Shown one piece after another: positions 1 to 7,790 of a stretch of 14,734 bases of DNA (positions within the stretch are counted from its first letter, which is position 1; every line of letters starts with the position of its first letter). The notes under the pieces are model-generated. The model was not told where the DNA came from. It made no database searches and was given only the letters and a program-made list of their open reading frames with translations. The translations under genes and the position numbers were made by a program. The stretch is taken from the NCBI GenBank assembly GCA_028817755.1, contig JAPPPA010000224.1, positions 1-14,734 of the forward strand, given 5' to 3'. The DNA comes from Gammaproteobacteria bacterium (GTDB lineage: Bacteria; Pseudomonadota; Gammaproteobacteria; JAPPPA01).

Positions 1-80
1 CCACCAAGGAAGGCACCGTCACTGCTACCGCCACATGCGGCTAACGCGATAATAAAAAAGGCTATTAATAGCTGACGCAT
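1..80 (-). CDS. Putative lipoprotein, N-terminal fragment (runs off left edge)
   Basis: An ATG at 78-80 opens a minus-strand frame that stays open to the window edge (26 complete codons). The peptide begins MRQLLIAFFIIALAACGGSS: a short basic start, a hydrophobic core and a lipobox L-A-A-C with Cys at residue 16, followed by Gly/Ser. This is a good signal-peptidase-II signal, and with no Asp directly after the Cys, sorting to the outer membrane is likely. A GAGAAAG-like ribosome site precedes the ATG, which lies 15 bases past the pilQ stop, so the gene is probably co-transcribed with the pil operon. Too little is present to name a family. In many gammaproteobacteria aroK follows pilQ, and this start is clearly not shikimate kinase. 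Confidence 0.72.
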   Translation of the reverse strand, partial: MRQLLIAFFIIALAACGGSSDGAFLG

Positions 81-95
81 ATTCTTTCTCAGGCC

Positions 96-2204
96 TTATC
101 GACCCGCCTCCAAGCCTTCATGCAAGATGCGAGGCGTTACAAAAATTAGCAACTCAACTTTATCGTTAGTTCTACGCTTGCTTCTAAACAAAGCACCTAA
201 AATAGGAATATCACCTAATACCGGCACTTTGGATGAGGCATTAGTACGGGTTGTTTCATAGATACCACCCAGCACAACAGTTTCACCATCATCCACCAAA
301 ACCTGAGTTTGCACTCTACGAGTATCAATACTCGGAATAAAACCACCCTCAACCCCTGAGGGGACAGTTTGACCAATTGCATCTTGGTTAACTTGTAAAT
401 CCATGATGATGCGATCATCGGGGGTGATTTGTGGCAGCACGGCCAAGCGTAGCGTCGCCCGTTTAAATTGCACATTAGTACCGCCGTCACTGGCAGTTTG
501 GAATGGCACTTCCACACCCTGCTCAATCGTCGCTTCTTGCTGGTTCGCAGTATTGATTCTCGGGTTGGATACGACCTCACCTTGACCCTCTGCTTGCAAT
601 GCTGACAGTTCCAAATCCAACAAATAGTCTGGCTGCAAAATAGCCAAACCAAATCGACCAGCTGGGGAAGCCACGGGGAGACTGACGTTCAAACGATCAC
701 CCAAAGATGGCGGCGCGGTGGGTAAACCATTTTGGCGAAAGCCATCAATCAAGAAATCTGCTGCAGAAGCGCTCCCACCAAAGGCGACCGCACCATCTCC
801 GGCCTCTTGAATGGTTGTCGCCCCAAAACGCACACCTAGCTCGTTCGTAAAGTTGTCACTCGCAATCACGATACGAGACTCGATCAATACTTGTTGCACC
901 GGAACATCCAAGCGCTCCACAAGTGCACGTATTTCTTCCAGCTTCTCAGGCGTATCATTCACCAACAGAGTATTGGTACGCTCATCAACCGTTACCGTGC
1001 CCCGGCCAGACAAGAGGCTAGCCTTCTCGGCACCACGTAACAGAATAGATAGCTCTTCTGCTTTGGCGTAATTAACCTGGATAATCTCGCTTCGCAGCGG
1101 CGCCAGGTCCTGTTGCTTCAAGGCCGCTTCTCGCTCCTTTTGCTCACGCGCAGCCAGCTCGTCAAACGGCGCAACATAAATAATGTTACCGACTGTGCGC
1201 TTGTCGTAACCCTTGGTTTCTAGAATGATATCGAGCGCCTGATCCCAAGGCACCTCGGTTAAACGCAGGGTAATACTGCCTGTGACCGTGTCAGACACCA
1301 CAATATTCAAGCTAGCGACATCAGCTAAAATCTCTAGCAAAGACCGCACTTCAATATCTTGGAAATTAAGATTGACTCGCTCGCCGCTATAGGGAAATTT
1401 TTCTTTCTTTTCTTTCGGCGTTAATTTGCGAAGCTCTAGCACCCACTGACGGCCAGACTGCCAAGCAACATGCTCATAATCGCCAACGGTATTCACTTGT
1501 AAGCGCATGCCCGTTTTGCGTTTAAGCACATCAAAGTCAGTTATCGCCGTTCCAAAGTCGGTTACATCGTATTTTTGCAACAAGCGCGAAGGCACTTGCA
1601 AGGGCGCGATATCAATCAACACTTTAGTGCCTTGCTGCTTAATATCTGGCTGCACAGAATCACGATCAAACTTCATTAGCACTTGTGCCGCACCATTAGG
1701 GCTACGTTTGAATTCCACATCCTGCAACTGCGCCAAACGGTTGGTTGGCGTTGTCGAGCGCGGCGGTTGAGGACTAGCCGCGGATTGAGTCAATCCAGCC
1801 TGAGCTTGATTAATATGCAACAACACTTGTCGGCCACGATTTTCCACGTACCAAGGCCCGCTACTGGTTAGCGCAACCACAACACGCGCCCGACCGCCCG
1901 CTGACGCGGCGATCACTTGTCGTACGCTACCTTGATTAATTTTCTGACTACGTGCGTCTGCCCCAACACTAACCCCGGCAAAATCAAGCGAAATACGCGC
2001 GGGCTGATCCACGCTAAACGTATTGGCTTCAGGTGCTATTTCATCGAACGTGATGACGACATTGCCTCGAGAGCCGCCCAATGACTGGTATTCAATACTC
2101 TGCAGCTCTGCAGCTGCAGCTGGCGACAACCAAGCCACCAACAAGAGGCCAACCACACCTCCGAATTGGCGCATCATGTATTTCAAAATTCTGTCTCCCA
2201 ACAT
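96..2204 (-). CDS. pilQ: Type IV pilus outer-membrane secretin PilQ
   Basis: PilQ forms the multimeric outer-membrane channel through which the type IV pilus leaves the cell. The 702-residue protein has a signal peptide ending near residue 32 (SPAAAA), two AMIN peptidoglycan-binding domains (about 35-130 and 160-258), a short secretin N-domain (277-345), a NolW-type N1 domain (373-437) and the secretin barrel (about 530-692). The barrel carries VVSNPRI at 544-550 and the family-typical VPVLGDIPILGALF near 660-673. Length is normal for PilQ. The start ATG shares one base with the pilP stop (TAATG) and has AGGTGG six bases upstream. A pair of Met codons at residues 10-11 would leave a more classical signal peptide but has no comparable ribosome site. 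Last pil gene of the operon. Confidence 0.97.
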   Translation of the reverse strand: MLGDRILKYMMRQFGGVVGLLLVAWLSPAAAAELQSIEYQSLGGSRGNVVITFDEIAPEANTFSVDQPARISLDFAGVSVGADARSQKINQGSVRQVIAASAGGRARVVVALTSSGPWYVENRGRQVLLHINQAQAGLTQSAASPQPPRSTTPTNRLAQLQDVEFKRSPNGAAQVLMKFDRDSVQPDIKQQGTKVLIDIAPLQVPSRLLQKYDVTDFGTAITDFDVLKRKTGMRLQVNTVGDYEHVAWQSGRQWVLELRKLTPKEKKEKFPYSGERVNLNFQDIEVRSLLEILADVASLNIVVSDTVTGSITLRLTEVPWDQALDIILETKGYDKRTVGNIIYVAPFDELAAREQKEREAALKQQDLAPLRSEIIQVNYAKAEELSILLRGAEKASLLSGRGTVTVDERTNTLLVNDTPEKLEEIRALVERLDVPVQQVLIESRIVIASDNFTNELGVRFGATTIQEAGDGAVAFGGSASAADFLIDGFRQNGLPTAPPSLGDRLNVSLPVASPAGRFGLAILQPDYLLDLELSALQAEGQGEVVSNPRINTANQQEATIEQGVEVPFQTASDGGTNVQFKRATLRLAVLPQITPDDRIIMDLQVNQDAIGQTVPSGVEGGFIPSIDTRRVQTQVLVDDGETVVLGGIYETTRTNASSKVPVLGDIPILGALFRSKRRTNDKVELLIFVTPRILHEGLEAGR

Positions 2205-2761
2205 TACTTGCCACCTATGGCAGCGGATGCTGCATTACTAAGAGCCATAACCGTTTCTCGCTCTACCCAACGGCCTGTGCCGTCTGCAAATAATTCTTTG
2301 ATAGTCATACCCGAGGCACTAATTCTCTGTACTTGACCATGGTTCTGACCAATATAATCACCTGAACGAACCCTATAGACGAACGGCTCGCCTGAGCGTA
2401 CCAAGGCATAAGGCACACCAGCGATTTGGAGTGTGCCAACCATTCGGAGGCTATCCATCGGGAAAGCCTCAAGTGGCTCTTTCTCTCTCCCCGTTACCGG
2501 CCGGGGACCACTTTTAGCGACCACAGCCTCCGGCTCAGGCTCTTCGGGGTTGAATATCTCATTCGGCACAAAGGGATCTCTCAGCTCTGCCGACATATAT
2601 GGCACAGGCACATAAGGCGCTATTTCAGGGATTGGATCTAAAGGCCTTGCTGGACGCGTCTTCACTTCTGAAATATAGCTTTCTAGGTCTTCCATTTCAC
2701 GACCACACGCAACCAAAAGCAACGCCACACACAAGCCACAGAACAGCCTCCAAGAGCGCAT
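2204..2761 (-). CDS. pilP: Type IV pilus assembly lipoprotein PilP
   Basis: PilP is the periplasmic lipoprotein that links the inner-membrane PilM/N/O assembly to the N-domains of PilQ. The 185-residue product starts with a hydrophobic leader and lipobox L-V-A-C (Cys19). An extended Pro/Glu-rich linker (about 40-90) follows, then a C-terminal domain of short beta strands (about 95-172) with the PilP pattern LRMVGTLQ...YALVR...VYRVRSGDYIGQNHGQV. Its start overlaps the pilO stop and its stop overlaps the pilQ start, both as TAATG, so translation is probably coupled. The position between pilO and pilQ supports the call. Confidence 0.95.
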   Translation of the reverse strand: MRSWRLFCGLCVALLLVACGREMEDLESYISEVKTRPARPLDPIPEIAPYVPVPYMSAELRDPFVPNEIFNPEEPEPEAVVAKSGPRPVTGREKEPLEAFPMDSLRMVGTLQIAGVPYALVRSGEPFVYRVRSGDYIGQNHGQVQRISASGMTIKELFADGTGRWVERETVMALSNAASAAIGGK

Positions 2762-3372
2762 TACTCGCCCTCCTCGAGATAACGGTATGTACGCGCCTTG
2801 GCTGTCATTACCAGCGGCTGTTTTGCTTGATCTTCTTCACCACGCCTACGGTTAGAAGGGCGTTTTAGAACAATGTCATGCAGCGTGACAATTCTAGGCA
2901 AAGCCGCCACTCCTTCAGCAAAGTCACCGTACTGATGGAAATCACCTAACAAGGTAATACGGATAGGTAATTCCGCATAAAAGTCTTTAGGTTGCTCAGG
3001 CTCGGGCTGAAACAATTGTTCCTCCAAACCACTAGCAACCCTCAGCTGCGACACATCTTGTAGCAAACTTGCCACTTCTTTACGCCCGGGCAATTGGCGC
3101 AGCATATGGCTAAAACGCTCTTCCATTTCAGCCAATTGGGCCTTGTAATCCTCTAAGCCAGCCGCTTTGCGCTGTCTCGCTTCAAATCTATTTCTTAACG
3201 TTTCTTCTTCGGCTTTAACCTGTTGCAACTCTTGAATTTGAGACTTAACCACAAACCAGTAGCCCGCTCCGCCGATCATCAAACAGACAAGTATCACCAC
3301 AACCGTTTGCATAATACCGGGCCAGCGAGCAATATCATTGACATCTAAACTACGCAAATCATCCAAGGTCAT
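2761..3372 (-). CDS. pilO: Type IV pilus inner-membrane alignment protein PilO
   Basis: PilO is a bitopic inner-membrane protein that dimerises with PilN in the periplasm and holds PilP. The 203-residue product has a short cytoplasmic start containing LRSLDVNDIARWP, a form typical of PilO. One membrane helix (about 20-42) is followed by a Glu/Lys-rich coiled coil (about 44-88) and a C-terminal ferredoxin-like region that includes LPIRITLLGDFHQYGDFAEGVA in split form. The start overlaps the pilN stop by four bases (ATGA) and the stop shares a base with the pilP start. Length and gene order match the family. Confidence 0.95.
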   Translation of the reverse strand: MTLDDLRSLDVNDIARWPGIMQTVVVILVCLMIGGAGYWFVVKSQIQELQQVKAEEETLRNRFEARQRKAAGLEDYKAQLAEMEERFSHMLRQLPGRKEVASLLQDVSQLRVASGLEEQLFQPEPEQPKDFYAELPIRITLLGDFHQYGDFAEGVAALPRIVTLHDIVLKRPSNRRRGEEDQAKQPLVMTAKARTYRYLEEGE

Positions 3373-3938
3373 GATGCCGCCTCCCCTTCAGGTTGCTGCT
3401 CAATAACTTGCTTCACTCGAAGCGTGAAGTTACTGGTCCGAACGGCACCCTTAGTTTGCGTTTTAATCACAACAAGCTCGGGCGAGTCAAACCAAGGCGA
3501 CGCTTCTAATGCGCGCATATAACTGGAGACTCGGGCATTCGACTGCGCTTCACCCGCTATTGTTAAGCTCTGCCCGTTCATAGCAACAGAGCCCAGATGG
3601 ACCCCCTCAGGCAAAGTGCGTGCAATTTCATTAAAAAAATGCACCGGAGCGGAACGACTAGCCTGTAAATTTTCGACTACCTCCATACGCGCGATAAGCT
3701 GGCTTTTGAGCTTTTCCAACTCGCGAATTTCTTTGATCTTTTTATCTAACTCAAAAATTTCAGCGCGTAGCCGATCGTTGCGCGAAATTTGATGATCAAT
3801 GGTAGAGGAGTAGCCGTACCACACACCGCCAACAGCCAATGCAGCCACCACTACCGCAGCAACCATGCCCGTAACAAAGCGCTTCTGCTTTGCGGCACGC
3901 TTTTCTTCACGCCAGGGTAGAAGGTTAATGTGGGCCAT
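3369..3938 (-). CDS. pilN: Type IV pilus inner-membrane protein PilN
   Basis: PilN couples the cytoplasmic actin-like PilM to the periplasmic PilO/PilP assembly. I place the start at the ATG ending at 3938, giving 189 residues that begin MAHINLLPWREEKR. INLLPWR (residues 4-10) is the conserved cytoplasmic peptide that docks into PilM. The frame stays open upstream to 3974, but that adds MPPVWRCGGLSS, which lies inside pilM and is unlike any PilN start. After the docking motif come a basic stretch, one membrane helix (about 22-44), a coiled coil (about 48-92) and a small periplasmic alpha/beta domain. The pilM TAG stop lies one base before this ATG. The stop is TGA, overlapping pilO. Confidence 0.96.
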   Translation of the reverse strand: MAHINLLPWREEKRAAKQKRFVTGMVAAVVVAALAVGGVWYGYSSTIDHQISRNDRLRAEIFELDKKIKEIRELEKLKSQLIARMEVVENLQASRSAPVHFFNEIARTLPEGVHLGSVAMNGQSLTIAGEAQSNARVSSYMRALEASPWFDSPELVVIKTQTKGAVRTSNFTLRVKQVIEQQPEGEAAS

Positions 3939-3939
3939 G

Positions 3940-5007
3940 CTACTCAAGCCCCCGCAGCGCCAAACCGGCGGCAATCATTAGCGCAGGCATGTCGCGCTCA
4001 AGCGCATTAGGGTTGGCATGCGTACTGACTTGCATATCTTGAAATGGGTGTGCGACCTCACAAGGCACATCTAAATGCTCTTCCACCATTTCGGCCACAC
4101 CCGCCATGGTCGCTACGCCGCCTGCCAAAATAATTTTATCGACCTTGCCGTAGCGAGGCGTGGCCGAATAAAACAACTGCAATGCACGGTTAACCACCTG
4201 CACAAGGTCAGCAATAAAGGGCTGAATCACTTCTTGCTCATAACCATGCGGCAAGCCTTCACCGGTTTTCTTCGCCAACCCGGCTTCGGCAAAGGTCAGG
4301 TTATAGCGATCCATAATTTCGTCAGTTAACTGACGGCCACCAAAGACTTGCTCACGAGTATAAACCGCTTTCAGGTCATGCAAAATCGTAGCCGATGCGG
4401 TTGTGGCGCCGACGTCAAACAGCGCCACTGTCGCACCATCGCCATTATTGGGCATTTGATGTTTAAGCAACTGGGCCGCGTTTTCCATCACGTAAGGCTC
4501 AACGTCAACCACATAGGGCATTAAGCCGCCGACTTCTAGGCTCGCTACCCGCTGATCTACCTGTTCGGTACGAGATGCGACTAGCAACACCTCAACCTGA
4601 CCATCCTCACCTGGCACCGGGCCTAACTCTTCAAAGTCAAAATTAACCTCGTCTAAAGGGAAAGGAATGTAATGATCGGCTTCGATTGCGATCTGCTGCT
4701 CAAGCTCATCATCACTCAAACCGGCGGGCATAGTCAGCGTTTTGCTGATGACTTGAGAACCTGCCAAAGCCACAGCAGCTTGGCGAGTTTTGCTACGAGA
4801 CTTCTTCAGGGCTTTGCCAATGGCCTCGCCAACAGCTTGGATTTCTTTAATTTGGTGGTCAACAACAGCGTCGTCTGCAACAGGCACGGCCGCATAGCTT
4901 TCCACGCGGTAGCCCTTGCCCTGCCTACGCAGCTCAAGCAACTTAATCGCCGAGGTACTGATATCAATACCCAAGGCCGATGTCGGTTTTCGATTTAAGA
5001 AACCCAT
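3940..5007 (-). CDS. pilM: Type IV pilus actin-like ATPase PilM
   Basis: PilM is a cytoplasmic actin-fold (FtsA-like) protein that binds the PilN tail and anchors the inner-membrane pilus platform. With the ATG ending at 5007 the product is 355 residues starting MGFLNRKPTSALGIDISTSA, like known PilM. ATP-site elements are visible: phosphate-1 GIDISTSAIK (13-22), phosphate-2 FDVGATTAS (197-205) and the adenosine motif ILAGGVATM (293-301). EADHYIPFPLDEVNFDFE (109-126) is strongly PilM-like. A longer reading from a TTG at 5044-5046 adds 13 residues; I reject it because it has no ribosome site and lies where transcription would start from a TATAAA box at 5051-5056. First gene of the pil operon; the ribosome site before the ATG is weak. 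Confidence 0.96.
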   Translation of the reverse strand: MGFLNRKPTSALGIDISTSAIKLLELRRQGKGYRVESYAAVPVADDAVVDHQIKEIQAVGEAIGKALKKSRSKTRQAAVALAGSQVISKTLTMPAGLSDDELEQQIAIEADHYIPFPLDEVNFDFEELGPVPGEDGQVEVLLVASRTEQVDQRVASLEVGGLMPYVVDVEPYVMENAAQLLKHQMPNNGDGATVALFDVGATTASATILHDLKAVYTREQVFGGRQLTDEIMDRYNLTFAEAGLAKKTGEGLPHGYEQEVIQPFIADLVQVVNRALQLFYSATPRYGKVDKIILAGGVATMAGVAEMVEEHLDVPCEVAHPFQDMQVSTHANPNALERDMPALMIAAGLALRGLE

Positions 5008-5050
5008 CTTGGCTATATCGTCCGAGGCGAACCCCTTGCCCCTCAATGTT

Positions 5051-5125
5051 TTTATAGTGTTACCTGCAACTATATCGGCTGTTCGCCGTTACAGCCACAC
5101 TTAATATGTCGGTTGCAGGCATAAT
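5051..5125. promoter_or_regulatory. Divergent pilM / mrcA promoter region with nested inverted repeats
   Basis: The 153 bases between pilM and mrcA carry a -10-like box for each direction: TATAAA on the minus strand (5056 to 5051) for pilM and CATAAT on the plus strand (5120-5125) for mrcA. Neither has a good -35. Instead each is preceded by GTTGCAGG, at 5070 to 5063 on the minus strand and 5112-5119 on the plus strand, which together make an 8-base perfect inverted repeat. Between them lies a second perfect inverted repeat, GGCTGT (5077-5082) and ACAGCC (5091-5096). The mrcA ribosome site is TAGGA, three bases from its ATG. The boxes are seen in the sequence; promoter function is inferred. 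Confidence 0.45.
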
Positions 5126-5160
5126 ATTGTTCCGCGTTGTTCAGATATTGATTAGGACTT

Positions 5161-7764
5161 ATGAAGGCATTCAAGCTGCTGGCGATTCTTTGCGCCTCGG
5201 GATTTGCAGCACTCGCACTCGGCCTTGTGGCATTTTTGGTGACCTATAGCGTGCTTTCTAAGCAGTTACCAGAGATTGATACCAGCACAGATTTCTCACT
5301 AGAAGTCCCGCTCCGCATATACAGCGCCGACAACAAGCTGATTGCCGAATACGGCACACAACGCCGCACGCCCGTGGAATATGAAGAGATTCCAGAGCAG
5401 CTTATCCAAGCATTTCTTTCGTCTGAAGACGACCGCTTTTTTGAGCACCCAGGCGTCGATTGGCAAGGCCTAGTTCGCGCAGCAGGAAACCTAATTGCGA
5501 CAGGCTCTAAGGGGCAAGGCGGCTCCACCATCACTATGCAGGTTGCCCGCAACTTCTTCCTTAGCCCAGAAAAAAGCTACAAGCGGAAACTATTAGAAAT
5601 CTTCCTCGCGCTCAAAATCGAACGTGAGCTGAGCAAAGAAGAAATTCTATCCCTCTACCTAAATAAAATTTACCTGGGCAAACGCGCCTATGGCGTCGCA
5701 GCAGCAGCACAGGTTTATTACGGTAAAGAACTAGATGAACTAAGCCTGTCTCAAGCGGCCATGATTGCGGGCTTGCCGAAAGCACCTTCTCGCTACAACC
5801 CGATCGCCAACCCTCGCCGCGCATTACAACGCCGCAACTACGTGCTGCGTCGCATGAGCCAACTCAACCATATTGACGACACCATGCTGAAAGCCGCACA
5901 AGCGGAAGACATCAGCGCCGAGCTGCAATCAATCGAACCCGACATCGACGCCGGTTACGTTGCAGAAATGGTTCGCTCAAAGCTAGTAAAAGAATACGGC
6001 ACCGAGGTCTATAACAGCGGCTTCCACGTTTACACAACCATTCAATCTAAAAGCCAAAACGCTGCCAACAAAGCCCTACGCGCAGGCCTGCAAAACTATG
6101 ACCGCCGCCACGGCTGGCGCGGTGCCGAGCAGCAAGTAGATATCGCGGCGCTATTGGCAAAAGCCACCGGCGAAGAAGAAAACCAAGACTTAGCAATCAC
6201 TGAAGCCGACGCAATCCAGGATTACCTATCCAGCAAACGCACCGTCGGCGATCTTGTTCCCGCTGTGGTTACCAAAGTGGAAGCACAAAGCGCTATTGTC
6301 GAAGCCCGTAGCATTGGCACCGTCGCGCTAACCTGGGACGACATTAACTGGGCTAAAGCCTACATTGATAACAACAAAGTCGGCGATGCACCAGAAACCG
6401 CCAACCAAGTTCTCCAAGTCGGCGACCTTGTGCGGCTACGCGTCGCCGAAAAAACGCTAGACGCAGAGACTGGCGCAGAAATCACAAAGTGGACACTCGC
6501 CCAAATTCCGAAAGCACAAGGCGCACTCGTTTCCTTAGACCCTGAAACCGGCGCTCTGCTCGCGCTTACCGGCGGCTACGATTTTTATCACAGCAAATTT
6601 AACCGCGCAGTACAGAGCCGCCGCCAACCGGGCTCAAGCTTTAAGCCGTTTCTTTATTCTGCCGCGCTTGAGAAAGGCTACACCGCCGCCACCATCGTCA
6701 ACGACGCACCGGTAGTGTTTGAAGACGCTAAATTAGAAACCAGCTGGCGCCCCGAAAACTACAGCGGCAAATTCTTCGGGCCAACTCGTTTACGTTGGGC
6801 GCTAACGCATTCCCGCAACCTCGTCTCGATTCGCATTCTTCAAGACATCGGCATCCGTTACACCGTCGACTATGCTGGTGCCTTTGGCCTAAACACCTAC
6901 AATATGCCGCGCGACCTTTCTCTATCTCTCGGCTCAAGTGTTGTTTCACCTTACGAACTAGCCGGTGCTTACAACGCTTTCGCCAACGGCGGCTTCCGCA
7001 TGCCGGCCTACTTCATCAAGCATATCGATGACGCCAATGGCGAACGCGTTTGGCAAGCCAATCCGCCAGTCATTTGTCTCGACGACTGCCAAGCGCAGCG
7101 CGAAAAAGAAGCTGCACTAGTAGCGGAGCAAGAAGCAGAAATCATTGCGCTAGCACCCGAGGTCGAAGACAACGTGGAAGAGGCTCTATCAGCAGATGGA
7201 GCCACTGCTGAAACAGCTTCCGAAGAGAAGGCAGCCTTTACACCACCAGAACCGATAGACGCCGAACGCGTTATGACACCGCAAAACGCCTGGCTAATGA
7301 ACAGCATGCTCGGCGATGTCGTACGCTTTGGCACCGCGCGCAAAGCTCTCTCTCTGAAACGCAAAGATATCGCAGGCAAAACCGGCACCACCAACGACCA
7401 GAAAGACGCTTGGTTTGCTGGCTATACTCCGAAGCGCGTCACCGTGGCATGGGTTGGTTTTGATGAAGTCGACACTCTAGGCCGGGCCGAAGTCGGCGGT
7501 CGCGCCGCTCTGCCTATTTGGATCGAATACATGCGTGAAGAACTACAAGGTGTACCGGAAGTTATTCCAGACTTGCCTGACAACCTGATTAACGTCCGCA
7601 TCGACAAAACCACTGGCGAGCGCGCTCAGGCCGGCGCCTCAAACGCGATGTTTGAGACTTTCCGCACGCAATACGCGCCAAAAGACGAGCGCCAATCAAA
7701 CAGCTCCAGCAACTTCGGCGGCGGCAACGAGGGCGGCGACGACATTATCGAAGAGCTGTTCTAA
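5161..7764 (+). CDS. mrcA: Bifunctional class A penicillin-binding protein 1A (transglycosylase/transpeptidase)
   Basis: This inner-membrane enzyme polymerises lipid II into glycan strands and cross-links the peptides. The 867-residue product has one N-terminal membrane anchor (about 7-31) and a GT51 glycosyltransferase domain (about 55-235) with SSEDDRFFEHPGVDW (catalytic Glu89) and the GQGGSTITMQ motif (118-127). An OB-like insert region (about 320-445) typical of PBP1A follows. The transpeptidase domain carries SSFK (492-495, Ser492 nucleophile), SRN (551-553) and KTGTT (740-744). Two less usual parts are an Ala/Glu-rich insert (about 642-700) between SRN and KTG, and a Ser/Gly/Asn-rich acidic tail (about 840-867). 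It is divergent from pilM, a common gammaproteobacterial arrangement. All catalytic residues are present, so it should be active. Confidence 0.97.
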   Translation: MKAFKLLAILCASGFAALALGLVAFLVTYSVLSKQLPEIDTSTDFSLEVPLRIYSADNKLIAEYGTQRRTPVEYEEIPEQLIQAFLSSEDDRFFEHPGVDWQGLVRAAGNLIATGSKGQGGSTITMQVARNFFLSPEKSYKRKLLEIFLALKIERELSKEEILSLYLNKIYLGKRAYGVAAAAQVYYGKELDELSLSQAAMIAGLPKAPSRYNPIANPRRALQRRNYVLRRMSQLNHIDDTMLKAAQAEDISAELQSIEPDIDAGYVAEMVRSKLVKEYGTEVYNSGFHVYTTIQSKSQNAANKALRAGLQNYDRRHGWRGAEQQVDIAALLAKATGEEENQDLAITEADAIQDYLSSKRTVGDLVPAVVTKVEAQSAIVEARSIGTVALTWDDINWAKAYIDNNKVGDAPETANQVLQVGDLVRLRVAEKTLDAETGAEITKWTLAQIPKAQGALVSLDPETGALLALTGGYDFYHSKFNRAVQSRRQPGSSFKPFLYSAALEKGYTAATIVNDAPVVFEDAKLETSWRPENYSGKFFGPTRLRWALTHSRNLVSIRILQDIGIRYTVDYAGAFGLNTYNMPRDLSLSLGSSVVSPYELAGAYNAFANGGFRMPAYFIKHIDDANGERVWQANPPVICLDDCQAQREKEAALVAEQEAEIIALAPEVEDNVEEALSADGATAETASEEKAAFTPPEPIDAERVMTPQNAWLMNSMLGDVVRFGTARKALSLKRKDIAGKTGTTNDQKDAWFAGYTPKRVTVAWVGFDEVDTLGRAEVGGRAALPIWIEYMREELQGVPEVIPDLPDNLINVRIDKTTGERAQAGASNAMFETFRTQYAPKDERQSNSSSNFGGGNEGGDDIIEELF

Positions 7765-7790
7765 AAAGCGGGCTCTGGGACTAAGCCCGT
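7763..7790 (-). terminator. Hairpin with T-tract on the minus strand, after mrcA
   Basis: CGGGCT (7769-7774) pairs with AGCCCG (7784-7789) around a 9-base loop. Five A residues on the plus strand (7763-7767) become a T-tract just after the stem when read on the minus strand. That is the form of an intrinsic terminator for minus-strand transcripts, such as read-through from dctM. On the plus strand there is no T-run, so it should not stop mrcA transcripts. There, the loop exposes GGGA and the stem includes the first base of the GTG start at 7789. Confidence 0.5.

Noticed and set aside
215..652. Alternative-frame open frame inside pilQ, and similar ones inside mrcA, the TRAP genes and the MFS gene
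   Set aside because: They overlap strongly supported genes, have Cys/Trp/Ser/Arg-rich compositions typical of shadow frames and show no family motifs.
2098..2124. GCAGCT/CTGCAG repeats in the pilQ signal-peptide region as a phase-variable tract
   Set aside because: Short, imperfect six-base units that simply encode the alanine run; length change would not shift the frame.
3939..3974. Longer PilN reading starting at 3974
   Set aside because: It lies inside pilM and adds a non-homologous 12-residue leader; INLLPWR directly after the ATG at 3938 is the family start.
5008..5046. Longer PilM reading from a TTG at 5044-5046
   Set aside because: No ribosome site, it coincides with the likely transcription start, and MGFLNRK...GIDIS is the expected N-terminus.
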